From Flavobacteriales bacterium (GTDB lineage: Bacteria > Bacteroidota > Bacteroidia > UBA10329): DNA of 64,000 nt. Of the stretch, positions 1-8,857 are shown in pieces; positions within the stretch are counted from its first letter, which is position 1, and every line of letters starts with the position of its first letter. Both the position numbers and the translations under genes were made by a program. The notes under the pieces were generated by a model. That model worked only from the letters and a program-made list of their open reading frames with translations, had not been told where the DNA came from and ran no database searches. The stretch spans positions 62,001 to 126,000 of the forward strand of contig JACJZQ010000011.1 in assembly GCA_020635495.1 (NCBI GenBank). The letters run 5' to 3'.

Positions 1-714
1 GAGAACAAGATAATTCTGTTCAATAATGGTAGAAACCGAACTCCGATAGAATACACTACAATTGATATTATCGAACCGCCTCTGGCTCTTGATGATTCCT
101 ATACATATCTCGGTGCTGCCTATGGTCCAGTAGCAGCCAGTTGGTCGTACGAAGAGTTGGGCGAAGACACGCTATACGGTTCGTTTATTTCTGGTGCGCA
201 TCAACTTCCTAACGGAAATGTGCTGATTGCAGATGGTCCTAGCGGAGTGATTCAAGAAGTAACGGCAAACGGAGAGTTGGCTTGGGAGTATGTGGTTCCA
301 GTAGATTCTGACGGCCCGATATCTCAGGGTGAGACAACCGTAGAGAACACCATTTTCAGAACGCGCAGATACGCGATGGATTATCCGGGTCTTCCAAATG
401 ATCTGATAGCAGGTGAGCCCATTGAGCTGAATCCGACTCCATCCAATTGCGAAGTGGTTTATTTGAGTATTCAGAATTCTGAACAACCAGAATTCAGTAT
501 TTACCCAAATCCTGCAACGCAATCCATCGCCTTTAACGGAGCAAGCGGAATTGAAACAGTAAGGTTTTTCGATGCAAAAGGCGTGTTGGTACAAGAACAA
601 ATAGTTGATCTGAACGAGACTCTGGATATTTCTTCGCTGAGTTCAGGGATTTACTTCGTGAACATAGAATTGACCGATGCGAACTTTTGGTCAAAACTCG
701 TTGTTACGAATTAA
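1..714 (+). CDS. Arylsulfotransferase-like secreted protein with T9SS sorting domain (5' end outside window)
   Basis: The reading frame is open from base 1 and ends at 714, so the N-terminus lies outside the window. The visible part contains the pattern HQLPNGNVLIADG followed by a WEYVVP strand, which is typical of blades of arylsulfotransferase (ASST) type beta-propellers; the family assignment is from motif resemblance only. The last ~75 residues are a T9SS type A sorting domain, starting at the FSIYPNP motif (about base 490) and ending in the usual GIYFVNIE...SKLVV pattern. The protein is therefore expected to be exported by Sec, cross the outer membrane through T9SS and be cell-surface bound or released. 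A different NHL/PQQ-like propeller cannot be excluded. Confidence 0.6.
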   Translation, partial: ENKIILFNNGRNRTPIEYTTIDIIEPPLALDDSYTYLGAAYGPVAASWSYEELGEDTLYGSFISGAHQLPNGNVLIADGPSGVIQEVTANGELAWEYVVPVDSDGPISQGETTVENTIFRTRRYAMDYPGLPNDLIAGEPIELNPTPSNCEVVYLSIQNSEQPEFSIYPNPATQSIAFNGASGIETVRFFDAKGVLVQEQIVDLNETLDISSLSSGIYFVNIELTDANFWSKLVVTN

Positions 715-795
715 TAGGTGCTGTAAGCCGTTGCAGATCAAGACGGGTTGGTCTGCGAAATCGTAACTTCCATCAAACTGAACCGTCTACTGTAT

Positions 796-2349
796 ATGAA
801 CATATCTACTTTTCTTACCTCTTGCGCCATCACCTTGGCACTTTTTTCCTCATCGTTTGCACAGACGGTCGACCCCAATGCAGTTGATGGGCAATTGCAC
901 TTCAAAGTATCCGACAATCCAGGGTTGAATCTTGACGGATACACAGGTGGCAATTTGGCACTGGACGCTCTTTTTGCAGCTTCAGGACTTGACAGCATTT
1001 TCAAGCCTTTTCCATTGCCGGGAACTGAGTTGGATAGCATCTACAGAATTGTGTTTCCCAACATTGCCCAAGTAAGTCTTTTGCAAACGGCCATTGAGGC
1101 GTTGCCCTATGTTGAATATGCTGAAAAGAATCCTTTGGTTTTTGAATTTGAAACCCCGAACGACCTGCAGACCAATCAGTGGGCATTGGATAAAATTCAG
1201 GCAGAATTAGGCTGGAATTATTCCACAGGAAATGGAGATGTATTGGTTGCAGTTTTAGATGATGCCATTGCCATAGATCATGAGGATCTGGCAGCTAACA
1301 TTTATGTGAATACGGCTGAACAGAATGGCTTTCCATTGTTGGATGATGACCTCAACGGAAAGGCAGATGACATCAACGGTTTTGATGTCGCTGATGGGGA
1401 TGCCAATCCAAGACCACCTGCCAACGCCTCTGGAAATGGAGATGGTTTTGCGCATGGAACACATGTTACCGGAATTATCAGCGCAGCTACCAATAATGCA
1501 ACAGGCATTGCCTCAATCGGCTATAACACCAAAATACTTCCTGTTAAGATAGGTAGAGACTCTGATGCAGCGCTGAGCGGTGCTACGGATGGAATTTACT
1601 ATGCCATGCGCTCTGGCGCAGATATCATGAACCTATCATGGGGTACAACAACCGATGCAGCTACGCTTAAGTCGCTCATTTTGCAGGCTTCAGCAGCAGG
1701 TATGGTCATAGTTGCCGCAGCAGGAAACGAAGGAGATCAAACGGTGCATTATCCGGCAGCTTATCCGCAAGTGATCAGCGTTGGAGCTACGGATCAGAAC
1801 GATGCGCGGGCTTCATTCTCCAACTACGGAAGTACGGTTACGCTTATGGCGCCCGGTGTAGATATCTACAGCACGCTGCCAGAAGGAAACAACACTTACG
1901 GCAACCAGAATGGCACCTCCATGGCAACACCGTTGGTATCTGGGCTAGCCGCTCTCGTAAAAGACCACTTTCCATCGTTCAGCGCAGCTCAAATTCAGCA
2001 GAGAATGGAAGAAGGCTGTGAGGACATTAGTGCACAGAATCCGGGTATGAATGGGATGATAGGTGCCGGAAGGATAAATGCATTCAGAACCTTGGGAAAT
2101 GTTGCGGTTCTGGATTCTGAAATAGGAGCGTTCAATATTTACCCGAATCCGACAAATCGATATCTGAATTTTGATCTTGAGGAAGGGATAACGCCAAATA
2201 CGATTGAGGTAATAGATGTTACGGGTCGCGTAACCATGAATATGACCTACCAAAGATCAATTGATCTGAGTGGATTGAACGATGGAGTTTACAGTGTCAG
2301 ACTTCGCACAGAAACCAGTTCATACTCATCCAAGATCATTTTGCAGTGA
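796..2349 (+). CDS. Secreted subtilisin-family (S8) serine protease with T9SS sorting domain
   Basis: Endopeptidase of the subtilase family. I chose ATG 796 because it opens directly into a signal peptide (MNISTFLTSCAITLALFSSSFAQ); the frame is open further upstream but has no signal-like sequence there. Residues ~30-120 look like an inhibitor-type propeptide. The catalytic triad is visible: Asp155 in VAVLDDAIAIDHEDL, His220 in FAHGTHVTG and Ser375 in NGTSMATP. A calcium-site-like Asp-rich loop (LLDDDLNGKADDINGFD) lies between Asp and His. The final ~75 residues, from NIYPNPTNR, are a T9SS sorting domain. Expected location is the cell surface or medium. The substrate is unknown. It is probably a single transcription unit after the preceding T9SS cargo. 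Confidence 0.9.
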   Translation: MNISTFLTSCAITLALFSSSFAQTVDPNAVDGQLHFKVSDNPGLNLDGYTGGNLALDALFAASGLDSIFKPFPLPGTELDSIYRIVFPNIAQVSLLQTAIEALPYVEYAEKNPLVFEFETPNDLQTNQWALDKIQAELGWNYSTGNGDVLVAVLDDAIAIDHEDLAANIYVNTAEQNGFPLLDDDLNGKADDINGFDVADGDANPRPPANASGNGDGFAHGTHVTGIISAATNNATGIASIGYNTKILPVKIGRDSDAALSGATDGIYYAMRSGADIMNLSWGTTTDAATLKSLILQASAAGMVIVAAAGNEGDQTVHYPAAYPQVISVGATDQNDARASFSNYGSTVTLMAPGVDIYSTLPEGNNTYGNQNGTSMATPLVSGLAALVKDHFPSFSAAQIQQRMEEGCEDISAQNPGMNGMIGAGRINAFRTLGNVAVLDSEIGAFNIYPNPTNRYLNFDLEEGITPNTIEVIDVTGRVTMNMTYQRSIDLSGLNDGVYSVRLRTETSSYSSKIILQ

Positions 2350-2403
2350 AATTGATTTCATGGGAGAAATTGTGATTTAGGTCAAACCCCCAACATCAGG
2401 CTG

Positions 2404-3558
2404 ATGGAACAACTGATAGATTTTTTCAGAAGGCTCGGCAATTCAGATGCTTTCATGCCGCGCTGGGTGTGCGGAGATTGGTCCGAATTGCACGGATGGA
2501 TGTACATCATATCCGACCTGATCATTTTTCTGGCTTACATGGCCATTCCCATTACCATGCTGGTGTTTGTGCGTAAGCGCTGGCATGATGTGCCGTTCAA
2601 ACCGGTTTTTTGGCTCTACATCCTGTTCATCATGCTGTGTGGATTCACGCATCTTATTGATGCCATCATATTCTACATTCCGGTTTACAGGCTGAATGCT
2701 TTGGTGCTTCTGTTAACAGCAGTTGTAAGCATGGTAACTGTTGGGGCCTTGATCTTTGTCTTACCAAAGGCTTTGGCTTACAAAAGTCCAGCACAACTAT
2801 CTGTGATTGTTGAAGAGCAGACATCGGAATTGACGCAGAGGCTGGATGAACTGAATCGGCTTTCTGAAAGGATATCCAGAAAGAAAGAGCAATTGGAACA
2901 TTTTGCTTACATCACGTCTCATAATCTTCGATCTCCAGCGGCCAATTTGCACTCGCTTATAGAGTTGAGTAAAACGGCTGAAGACCCTGATGACAGAAAC
3001 ATCATCATGGAGAAAATTGAAGCTAGTGCTGAGGCAATTCTGAATACAATTGATGACGTATCGAACGTGGTAAAACTCAGTTTGCCACAAGTAGAGGCAA
3101 CAGAAGTACGTTTTAAACGCATAATTGATGAGGTCTTACTTCAGAACGAATCCGAATTGTCTGAACTGAATTACGACCTCGATCTACAGCTTGAGGTTGA
3201 AAGCCTGGTCTATCCTCCGGATCATTTCAGGAACGTAATTCAGAATCTGATAGAAAACGCCATCAGATATAGAAAACCAGAAGGTCAGTTGCTCATTTCT
3301 CTCCGAACATACATGCTCAATGACAGAGTAGTGTTTGAGTGCGAAGACAATGGTATTGGCATTGACATGGAGAAGAATGGAGAGCGCATTTTCAAACTAT
3401 ATAAAACGGTGAATGAAGACAGTAAGGGAAGGGGAATTGGCCTGTTCCTTGTCCAAAATCAATTGGAAAGCCTCAATGGTTTCATTAACTTAACCAGCGA
3501 ACTGGGAAAAGGCTCCAAATTCACCGTTCACTTTGGTGAGTTGGACAATAATATGTAG
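2404..3558 (+). CDS. Sensor histidine kinase with ETR1-like (ethylene/copper-binding) membrane domain
   Basis: The N-terminal ~125 residues hold three membrane segments that match the ethylene-binding domain of plant ETR1 and cyanobacterial homologues. Asp38, Tyr45, Ile48 and Pro49 lie in the pattern SDLIIFLAYMAIP. Cys79 and His83 lie in LCGFTHLID, the positions that coordinate Cu(I) in ETR1 (Cys65/His69). A short coiled coil (~130-165) leads straight into HisKA, with phospho-acceptor His173 in SHNLRSP. The HATPase domain shows the N box (NLIENAIRY), G1 (DNGIGID) and G2 (GRGIGLFLV). There is no GAF or PAS domain. The response regulator follows 4 bases downstream. Kinase function is very likely. 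Ligand binding is inferred from conserved residues only; copper or another small ligand is an alternative. Confidence 0.9.
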   Translation: MEQLIDFFRRLGNSDAFMPRWVCGDWSELHGWMYIISDLIIFLAYMAIPITMLVFVRKRWHDVPFKPVFWLYILFIMLCGFTHLIDAIIFYIPVYRLNALVLLLTAVVSMVTVGALIFVLPKALAYKSPAQLSVIVEEQTSELTQRLDELNRLSERISRKKEQLEHFAYITSHNLRSPAANLHSLIELSKTAEDPDDRNIIMEKIEASAEAILNTIDDVSNVVKLSLPQVEATEVRFKRIIDEVLLQNESELSELNYDLDLQLEVESLVYPPDHFRNVIQNLIENAIRYRKPEGQLLISLRTYMLNDRVVFECEDNGIGIDMEKNGERIFKLYKTVNEDSKGRGIGLFLVQNQLESLNGFINLTSELGKGSKFTVHFGELDNNM

Positions 3559-3562
3559 CCGA

Positions 3563-3982
3563 ATGGAATATGGTAAGGAAATATGGTTTGTAGACGATGA
3601 CCGGGTTTTCCAATTCATCGTTGCCAAGTATTTGGAAGGCAGTGCGTACGCAAAGACCTACAAGATTTTTGATGATGGTGACAGAGCTTTGTTGGAACTC
3701 ATAACCAGAGCAAAAACAGGCAAAGCGTTGCCCTCATTGATATTTCTTGACCTGAACATGAAATACATGGAAGGTTGGGAAACATTGGATTTTCTAACGC
3801 AGTCTGCGGAGGGGTGTAAAGTTGTAATTGTCACGTCTTCATTAAGTGAGAAGGACCGAAACCGCGCCAAACGAGAACCGTTGGTTGTGGATTATATGAC
3901 CAAGCCAATAGATCGCAATCAACTCTTGATTTCTATACGCTTACTGTTGGGCAGAAAAACAGATGGTTCTGCTGCCAGTTGA
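3563..3982 (+). CDS. Single-domain response regulator (REC only)
   Basis: A stand-alone receiver domain of 139 residues with no output domain. ATG 3563 was chosen because it sits just after the kinase stop and gives the usual short lead into the acidic pocket (FVDDDRVF). The phospho-acceptor is Asp63 in FLDLNMKYMEG; Thr91 and Lys114 (in MTKPID) complete the active site. As the downstream gene of the ETR1-like kinase it is the obvious phosphorylation partner. With no DNA-binding domain it must pass the signal by protein contact or phosphorelay. Its stop codon overlaps the next start (TGATG). Confidence 0.9.
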   Translation: MEYGKEIWFVDDDRVFQFIVAKYLEGSAYAKTYKIFDDGDRALLELITRAKTGKALPSLIFLDLNMKYMEGWETLDFLTQSAEGCKVVIVTSSLSEKDRNRAKREPLVVDYMTKPIDRNQLLISIRLLLGRKTDGSAAS

Positions 3983-5097
3983 TGTACGTTCCGTTCAATT
4001 TGAAGCCTTTTTATCTCTTAACTCTCCTGACTTCCATTGGTCTTTTAGGTCATGGTCAAACTTTGGTGGTTTCTGAACTCTGCAATTTGCCAGCAGAAGT
4101 TCTCGAAACTTCCGGTTTAGAAAATGGACCTGATGGTTGTTTTTGGACGCATAACGATAGCGGCAATCCGTCAACACTCTATTGTGTGGATACTACCGGC
4201 ACCGTTCAACGAACCGTAGAAGTTATAGGAGACCCGAATACCGATTGGGAAGAATTGGCCAAGGACGATGCCGGTAACCTGTACATCGGCAACTTCGGAA
4301 ACAACTCGTTGGTACGCACCGATCTGCGAATTGTGAAAATTCCGAGCATAGATACTTGCACAAGTGTGGCGTACGTGTCAGATACGATCCAGTTCTCATA
4401 TCCAGATCAGCATGATTTTCCTCCGATAGGATCGTATGGAAACTTCGATATGGAGGCCATGGTTTGGCTTAATGATACCCTGCATCTGTTCAGTAAAGAC
4501 CGCTCTGATCCTTCCACAGGATATTGCAAACACTACAAATTGCCAGCAGTTGGCGGTACCTATCAAGCCCAGTTGGTAGATAGTCTTTTCACAGGTGGAA
4601 TTAGCTTCGTTTTCTCAGTAACTGGCGCAGATATTTCCGCAGACAATACACAATTGGTACTGCTTAATTCAGACAGGTTGTGGTTATGCAGAAACTTCAC
4701 AGGAAGCAATTTCTTCGGTGGTACTGTGGCTGAATTATCCTTAGGGATATTCTCCCAGAAGGAGGGTGTTTGCTTCAGAAACGGATTCATCTATATCACA
4801 GATGAAGAATCGTTCGGGTTGGGAGGGAAGATTTACCGCTTGCATCCGGATGTATTCGTGTCTGTTCAAGAAGCCGAACTGGAAGCCAATGTTGTTTACG
4901 ATGATGCATACCGATTTCAATCTATCACATTTCAAGAATCTGTTTCCTGGCAGTTGTTAGATCTGAATGGCCAATTATTGCAAGAAGGAACAGCCGATCA
5001 GGAGTTGAAAAGGTCTGTGTTTGAGAGGGGTTCTGGTGTTTATGTGCTCAGAATGCAGGGGCAGAACACGCAGAAAGCCTTGATGATACAGTTATAG
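3982..5097 (+). CDS. Secreted protein of unknown function with T9SS sorting domain
   Basis: The protein starts at ATG 3982, overlapping the response regulator stop (TGATG), which suggests co-transcription. It has a signal peptide (hydrophobic run to GLLGHGQ). The body contains motifs common to Bacteroidota beta-propeller proteins: SGLENGPDGCFWTHNDSG, a WEELA strand and the DDAGNLYIGNFGNN pattern. The last ~70 residues look like a T9SS sorting domain (WQLLDLNGQLLQEGT ... GSGVYVLRMQ), although the opening YPNP motif is missing. No catalytic motif is recognised. Its position behind the ETR1-like two-component pair makes it a candidate partner or target, but that is inference. Confidence 0.75.
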   Translation: MYVPFNLKPFYLLTLLTSIGLLGHGQTLVVSELCNLPAEVLETSGLENGPDGCFWTHNDSGNPSTLYCVDTTGTVQRTVEVIGDPNTDWEELAKDDAGNLYIGNFGNNSLVRTDLRIVKIPSIDTCTSVAYVSDTIQFSYPDQHDFPPIGSYGNFDMEAMVWLNDTLHLFSKDRSDPSTGYCKHYKLPAVGGTYQAQLVDSLFTGGISFVFSVTGADISADNTQLVLLNSDRLWLCRNFTGSNFFGGTVAELSLGIFSQKEGVCFRNGFIYITDEESFGLGGKIYRLHPDVFVSVQEAELEANVVYDDAYRFQSITFQESVSWQLLDLNGQLLQEGTADQELKRSVFERGSGVYVLRMQGQNTQKALMIQL

Positions 5098-5859
5098 TTT
5101 CTTAGCAGCATTCCAGTACTCATCCATTTCTTCCAAAGTCATTTCAGACATTTCCTTTCCATCTTTTTTCGACTCCGATTCGAGATACTGAAATCGCTTG
5201 ATGAATTTCTTGTTGGTGCGCTCTAACGCCATTTCTGGGTCAACATCTATGAAACGCGCATAGTTGATCATTGAGAAAAGCACATCCCCGAATTCACTCT
5301 CAATCTTGGTTTTATCAGCGTTGGAATCTATTTCGTCTTTCAGTTCCGCAAGTTCTTCATTCACTTTGTCCCAAACCTGCTCTCGGTTGTCCCAATCAAA
5401 TCCTACACCGCGCGCCTTATCTTGAATTCGTGTTGCCTTTACCATTGCCGGCAACGAACGCGGAACTCCTTCCAACACCGACTTTTTCCCTTCTTTCAGC
5501 TTCAATTTCTCCCAATTGGCCTTCACTTCTTCTTCATCTGCCACTACAACATCTCCGTAAATGTGCGGGTGCCGTTGTATCAACTTCTCGCAGATTCCTT
5601 CAGCCACATCGGCAATGTCGAAAGCGCCTTTTTCAGAGCCTATTTTGGCGTAGAATACAATGTGAAGCAGAATATCGCCCAGTTCCTTCCTTATCTCTTC
5701 CAGATCGTTATCCAAAATGGCATCGCCCAACTCGTATGTTTCTTCTATGGTCAGATGGCGCAGACTTTCCAAGGTCTGTTTGCGGTCCCACGGGCATTTT
5801 TCCCGCAGATCGTCCATAATGTTCAGTAGTCGTTCAAATTGTTCCAGTCTTCTGTCCAT
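5092..5859 (-). CDS. mazG: Nucleoside triphosphate pyrophosphohydrolase MazG
   Basis: Hydrolyses (d)NTPs to NMP and pyrophosphate, cleaning the nucleotide pool. It has the two tandem MazG helical domains of the long form. The first metal-binding motif is visible as IEETYELGDAI with the downstream ELGDILLHIVFYAKI segment, and the second half repeats it (NEELAELKDEI ... ESEFGDVLFSMINYARF). The signature KCPWDRKQTLESLRHLTIEE near the N-terminus is diagnostic. The length of 255 residues is normal. Its stop codon touches that of the convergent upstream gene (TTA next to TAG). Confidence 0.93.
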   Translation of the reverse strand: MDRRLEQFERLLNIMDDLREKCPWDRKQTLESLRHLTIEETYELGDAILDNDLEEIRKELGDILLHIVFYAKIGSEKGAFDIADVAEGICEKLIQRHPHIYGDVVVADEEEVKANWEKLKLKEGKKSVLEGVPRSLPAMVKATRIQDKARGVGFDWDNREQVWDKVNEELAELKDEIDSNADKTKIESEFGDVLFSMINYARFIDVDPEMALERTNKKFIKRFQYLESESKKDGKEMSEMTLEEMDEYWNAAKKL

Positions 5860-5900
5860 GTGTTTGGGCTTTGAACAAAATTGCTGATTTTAACGAGGTC

Positions 5901-7004
5901 ATGCGGTGCGTTCTCGTCTTCGTTTTACTCATTTCATCAACAGGTGTATTCGGGCAGTTTGTGCCGGATACAACCATCAAAAAGAGCATCTTTTCGCTTG
6001 GGTTGAGGGTACACGGAGGCTATTTCCTCAAACATTCTTCAACGCTTAATCCGCTTAAGGAATCGTACCCATGGGGATTTGAAGCGGATGCCGCCTGGCA
6101 ATTGACGGGAGAAAAGGCTTATGCCTATTGCAGTTGCTACCCGCGTGTTGGATTTACGGTCAATTACATGAACTACGATAATGGCCCCGTGCTTGGTTCG
6201 TCATATTATGTTCTTGGATATGTAGAACCGGTCTTTTTCATCCCTAAACGGTTCAATCTGTCGTTCAGAATCGCCTTACTCGGATTCGCATTCATGGATA
6301 GACCTTACGATGAAGAAACCAATCCCGGCAACGTGGCATACAGTACGTACTTCGCCTTCCCACTGGCCTTGGGTATCGGTTTCAATTATCGCATAGATCC
6401 GCATTGGAACATTCGGCTTGGGGCCAATTATAACCACATTAGCAATGGCGGTATCAAGAACCCGAACAAGGGATTGAACTGGCCAACTGCCCATCTGGGT
6501 TTCGATTATTCTTTCTCGCCAGTAGAACTGAAAAACAGGGGAAAGGTGCGCAGGCCGCCACCTGAAAAGAAGAACAGAATAGAGTTGGATATCGGCAATT
6601 CGTTGAAGAATGCCAATCCGAAAAATCCAGCTCAGTTCTGGATTCTCAATACCAATTTGCAATACAGCCGTTGGTTGCACAGAAGTACGGCCATTGCGGT
6701 GGGTACCATGTTTGAGATGGATAATTCTAGAATGGTGCGCATCAGACACTCAGAAGACCCAAGCAGAAGTCATCTGCGCCTGTCGTTCTCTCTCGGACAC
6801 GAGTTTTGGTTGGGAAAAGTGCAGTTCGGACAGCACATTGGGGTTTATGCGTTCGATGAGTTTCCAGTGGATCAGATATGGTATCATCGACACGAACTAA
6901 CGTTTCAGATATTGCCGTACCTCTACGCCAGTTTTGGTCTGAAGGCCCACAACCAGATTGCAGATTATCTGGATCTGAAAATTGGGACGAACTTTAATTG
7001 GTGA
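5901..7004 (+). CDS. PagL-like lipid A deacylase (acyloxyacyl hydrolase family), outer membrane
   Basis: Expected to remove an ester-linked acyl chain from lipid A in the outer membrane. ATG 5901 was chosen over the upstream TTG at 5871 because it opens a clean signal peptide ending VFGQ. Beta-barrel-like alternating strands fill the first ~210 residues. The PagL active-site pattern is visible in NYNHISNGGIKNPNKGLN, with His179 and Ser181. A second half (~215-367) is a further barrel-like region that the minimal PagL (about 170 residues) lacks. It might be a second barrel or a fused outer-membrane domain. The protein probably modifies lipopolysaccharide. The next gene begins 4 bases later. 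Confidence 0.75.
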   Translation: MRCVLVFVLLISSTGVFGQFVPDTTIKKSIFSLGLRVHGGYFLKHSSTLNPLKESYPWGFEADAAWQLTGEKAYAYCSCYPRVGFTVNYMNYDNGPVLGSSYYVLGYVEPVFFIPKRFNLSFRIALLGFAFMDRPYDEETNPGNVAYSTYFAFPLALGIGFNYRIDPHWNIRLGANYNHISNGGIKNPNKGLNWPTAHLGFDYSFSPVELKNRGKVRRPPPEKKNRIELDIGNSLKNANPKNPAQFWILNTNLQYSRWLHRSTAIAVGTMFEMDNSRMVRIRHSEDPSRSHLRLSFSLGHEFWLGKVQFGQHIGVYAFDEFPVDQIWYHRHELTFQILPYLYASFGLKAHNQIADYLDLKIGTNFNW

Positions 7005-7008
7005 TGTG

Positions 7009-8232
7009 ATGAATTTCAAAAGTCTGATGTTGTTAATGCTAATCCTAATTATTGGATTGTTCAATGCTAGGATTCACTACTCGCCTGACTTTGAGACATC
7101 AGAGACAGGAACTGTCAATAAAGACCTTGTGGCCCAACTCAGGTTTTTGGATCAGGCACTTGAAAATGGTGCGGATAAAGACATGCAACGCATTTTCCCA
7201 GAAGGGTTTGTGTTTATTCATGCATTGTACGCCCTTTCTTGGTGTGAATTGGCTATGAAGGTTAGTTCGCATTCCGAGATTTACAAAGAGGCTAAAACTG
7301 AAGCCTCAGAATCGTTTAGCAAGATTGGTTGGGCTACAACTCAAGCTTATTTTCCCGAAAACATATCTCCTCCCAGAGGGATATTCTACCGTGGTTGGAG
7401 AAATTATGTGCTATCGAAAATGGCGGAAGCTGGATTTCTTCTTAATGATGAAGACTTGCAAAGAACATTTCGTGATGAATCCCGGTTTTTGGTTGATTGC
7501 TTTTCAAATGGAAGAACCCCTTTTCTGGATTCTTACCCCGGAATGGCTTGGCCAGCAGATAATCTGATGGCTGCTGCGTCAGTTGCCAATTACAACAAAT
7601 TGAATGGTAACAAGTATTCTGATTTTATCGAGGCTTGGGTGAAACAGGTCAAAGGTTCACTGGATTCACACGGTCTTATCCCCCATAGAACATTTTCTGG
7701 CTCAACGGAGATGGTTGAAGGTGCAAGAGGTTCATCCCAATCGCTGATGCTTTCTGTTCTTGCAGAAGTGGATGCTGAGATGGCGCGCTCCCATTTCCAA
7801 AAATACAAGGAGTTGTTTCTTGTTTACAGAGTCGGCTTGCCGGGCATTTTGGAGTATCCAAAGGGAAAGGAAGGAAGTGGAGACATTGATTCTGGCCCAG
7901 TGCTTTTCGGGGTTGGGGGGTCAGCCTCAATCGTAGGAATTAAAGCGTTCAACATTCATGGAGATTTCAATACAGCTACCGGAATTCGAAATTCGGTCGA
8001 AGCATTTGGACTTCCGGTTTCGGTAGGAGGGAAAAAGCGTTATCTGTTAGGTAAAATGCCAATGGCAGATGCATTCATTGCTTGGAGTCATGCCAGTTTT
8101 TCGCCTGATGAAAAAATGAATGATTTCGATTGGTCAGAAAGCTGGAAGGCCAAGTTTCTTATTCCAAGTTGGGCCGTTTTCGGAATCCTCCTGACAATTC
8201 TTGGCTTTAGTTTCTACCGGAATAGAGTGTGA
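7009..8232 (+). CDS. Membrane-anchored protein of unknown function
   Basis: I do not recognise the family. ATG 7009 was chosen because it starts the N-terminal membrane segment (MNFKSLMLLMLILIIGLFNAR). The extracytoplasmic body of ~350 residues is rich in aromatic and helical segments. Motifs include FIHALYALSWCELAM, FYRGWRNYVLSKM and a conserved-looking SYPGMAWPADNLMAAAS. A second membrane segment ends the chain (SWAVFGILLTILGFSFYRNR). The helical layout with WPADN-type motifs is reminiscent of alpha/alpha-barrel enzymes, but I would not assign an activity. It lies 4 bases after the PagL-like gene, probably in the same operon, so an envelope role is plausible. Confidence 0.8.
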   Translation: MNFKSLMLLMLILIIGLFNARIHYSPDFETSETGTVNKDLVAQLRFLDQALENGADKDMQRIFPEGFVFIHALYALSWCELAMKVSSHSEIYKEAKTEASESFSKIGWATTQAYFPENISPPRGIFYRGWRNYVLSKMAEAGFLLNDEDLQRTFRDESRFLVDCFSNGRTPFLDSYPGMAWPADNLMAAASVANYNKLNGNKYSDFIEAWVKQVKGSLDSHGLIPHRTFSGSTEMVEGARGSSQSLMLSVLAEVDAEMARSHFQKYKELFLVYRVGLPGILEYPKGKEGSGDIDSGPVLFGVGGSASIVGIKAFNIHGDFNTATGIRNSVEAFGLPVSVGGKKRYLLGKMPMADAFIAWSHASFSPDEKMNDFDWSESWKAKFLIPSWAVFGILLTILGFSFYRNRV

Positions 8233-8253
8233 ATTGAATTTGTCCGCGTTCAT

Positions 8254-8406
8254 ATGCTCCGACTAGAAACCATATCCTCAAAGACATCGCTCATCGAGTC
8301 TGATATAGGCGGTTTATCAGACGGTTTTCCAAGAAACATCGGTCATAATTTGGAATTCCAGAATATCCTGTTACAATGGGGGTGGAAAAATTGCAGATAT
8401 GATTGA
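8254..8406 (+). CDS. Possible small ORF of 50 codons
   Basis: An ATG-started frame of 50 codons fills the 166-base gap between the unknown membrane protein and the acetyltransferase, and overlaps the acetyltransferase start by 8 bases. It encodes a soluble peptide ending in LLQWGWKNCRYD. I recognise no family and see no good promoter, so it may be chance. Confidence 0.2.
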   Translation: MLRLETISSKTSLIESDIGGLSDGFPRNIGHNLEFQNILLQWGWKNCRYD

Positions 8407-8851
8407 TGTTATAATAAGAACTGAAGTATTTGATGCGTTGAAGCGCCCTTCTGAGCTCGAAAAACGCCAGATTGTGGATTTCTTACACGAGCATTTGCAG
8501 GAGTACGGAGACCCCAAGTCCGACATTCTCAAGTGCATCAACTTTGCAGTAAAAGAAACCATGTCTTTTGGTGGATTTGCGCTGGTGGCGTATGATGCAG
8601 ACACCATTATTGGGGCCGTTATCGTTAACAGAACAGGAATGGATGGCTACATTCCTGAGAACATTCTCGTTTATATCGCAACGCACCAAGACTACCGCGG
8701 CAAAGGAGTTGGCAAAAAGTTGATGGAAGAGACGCTCAATTTTGCCAAAGGAGACATCGCCCTTCATGTAGAACACAACAACCCTGCAAAACACCTTTAC
8801 GAAAAGTTCGGTTTTACCAATCCGTATCTCGAAATGCGCCTAAAGCGATAA
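8399..8851 (+). CDS. GNAT-family N-acetyltransferase
   Basis: Transfers an acyl group from acyl-CoA to an amine. The GNAT fold is supported by the acetyl-CoA loop HQDYRGKGVGKKLMEE (around residue 100), the preceding beta4 strand ENILVYIATH and the C-terminal NPAKHLYEKFGF element. The first ~45 residues are an extra helical lead. It lies 6 bases before the PLP-dependent racemase gene, so the two are probably co-expressed and may act on the same amino acid. The substrate is unknown. Confidence 0.85.
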   Translation: MIDVIIRTEVFDALKRPSELEKRQIVDFLHEHLQEYGDPKSDILKCINFAVKETMSFGGFALVAYDADTIIGAVIVNRTGMDGYIPENILVYIATHQDYRGKGVGKKLMEETLNFAKGDIALHVEHNNPAKHLYEKFGFTNPYLEMRLKR

Positions 8852-8857
8852 TCGGGT

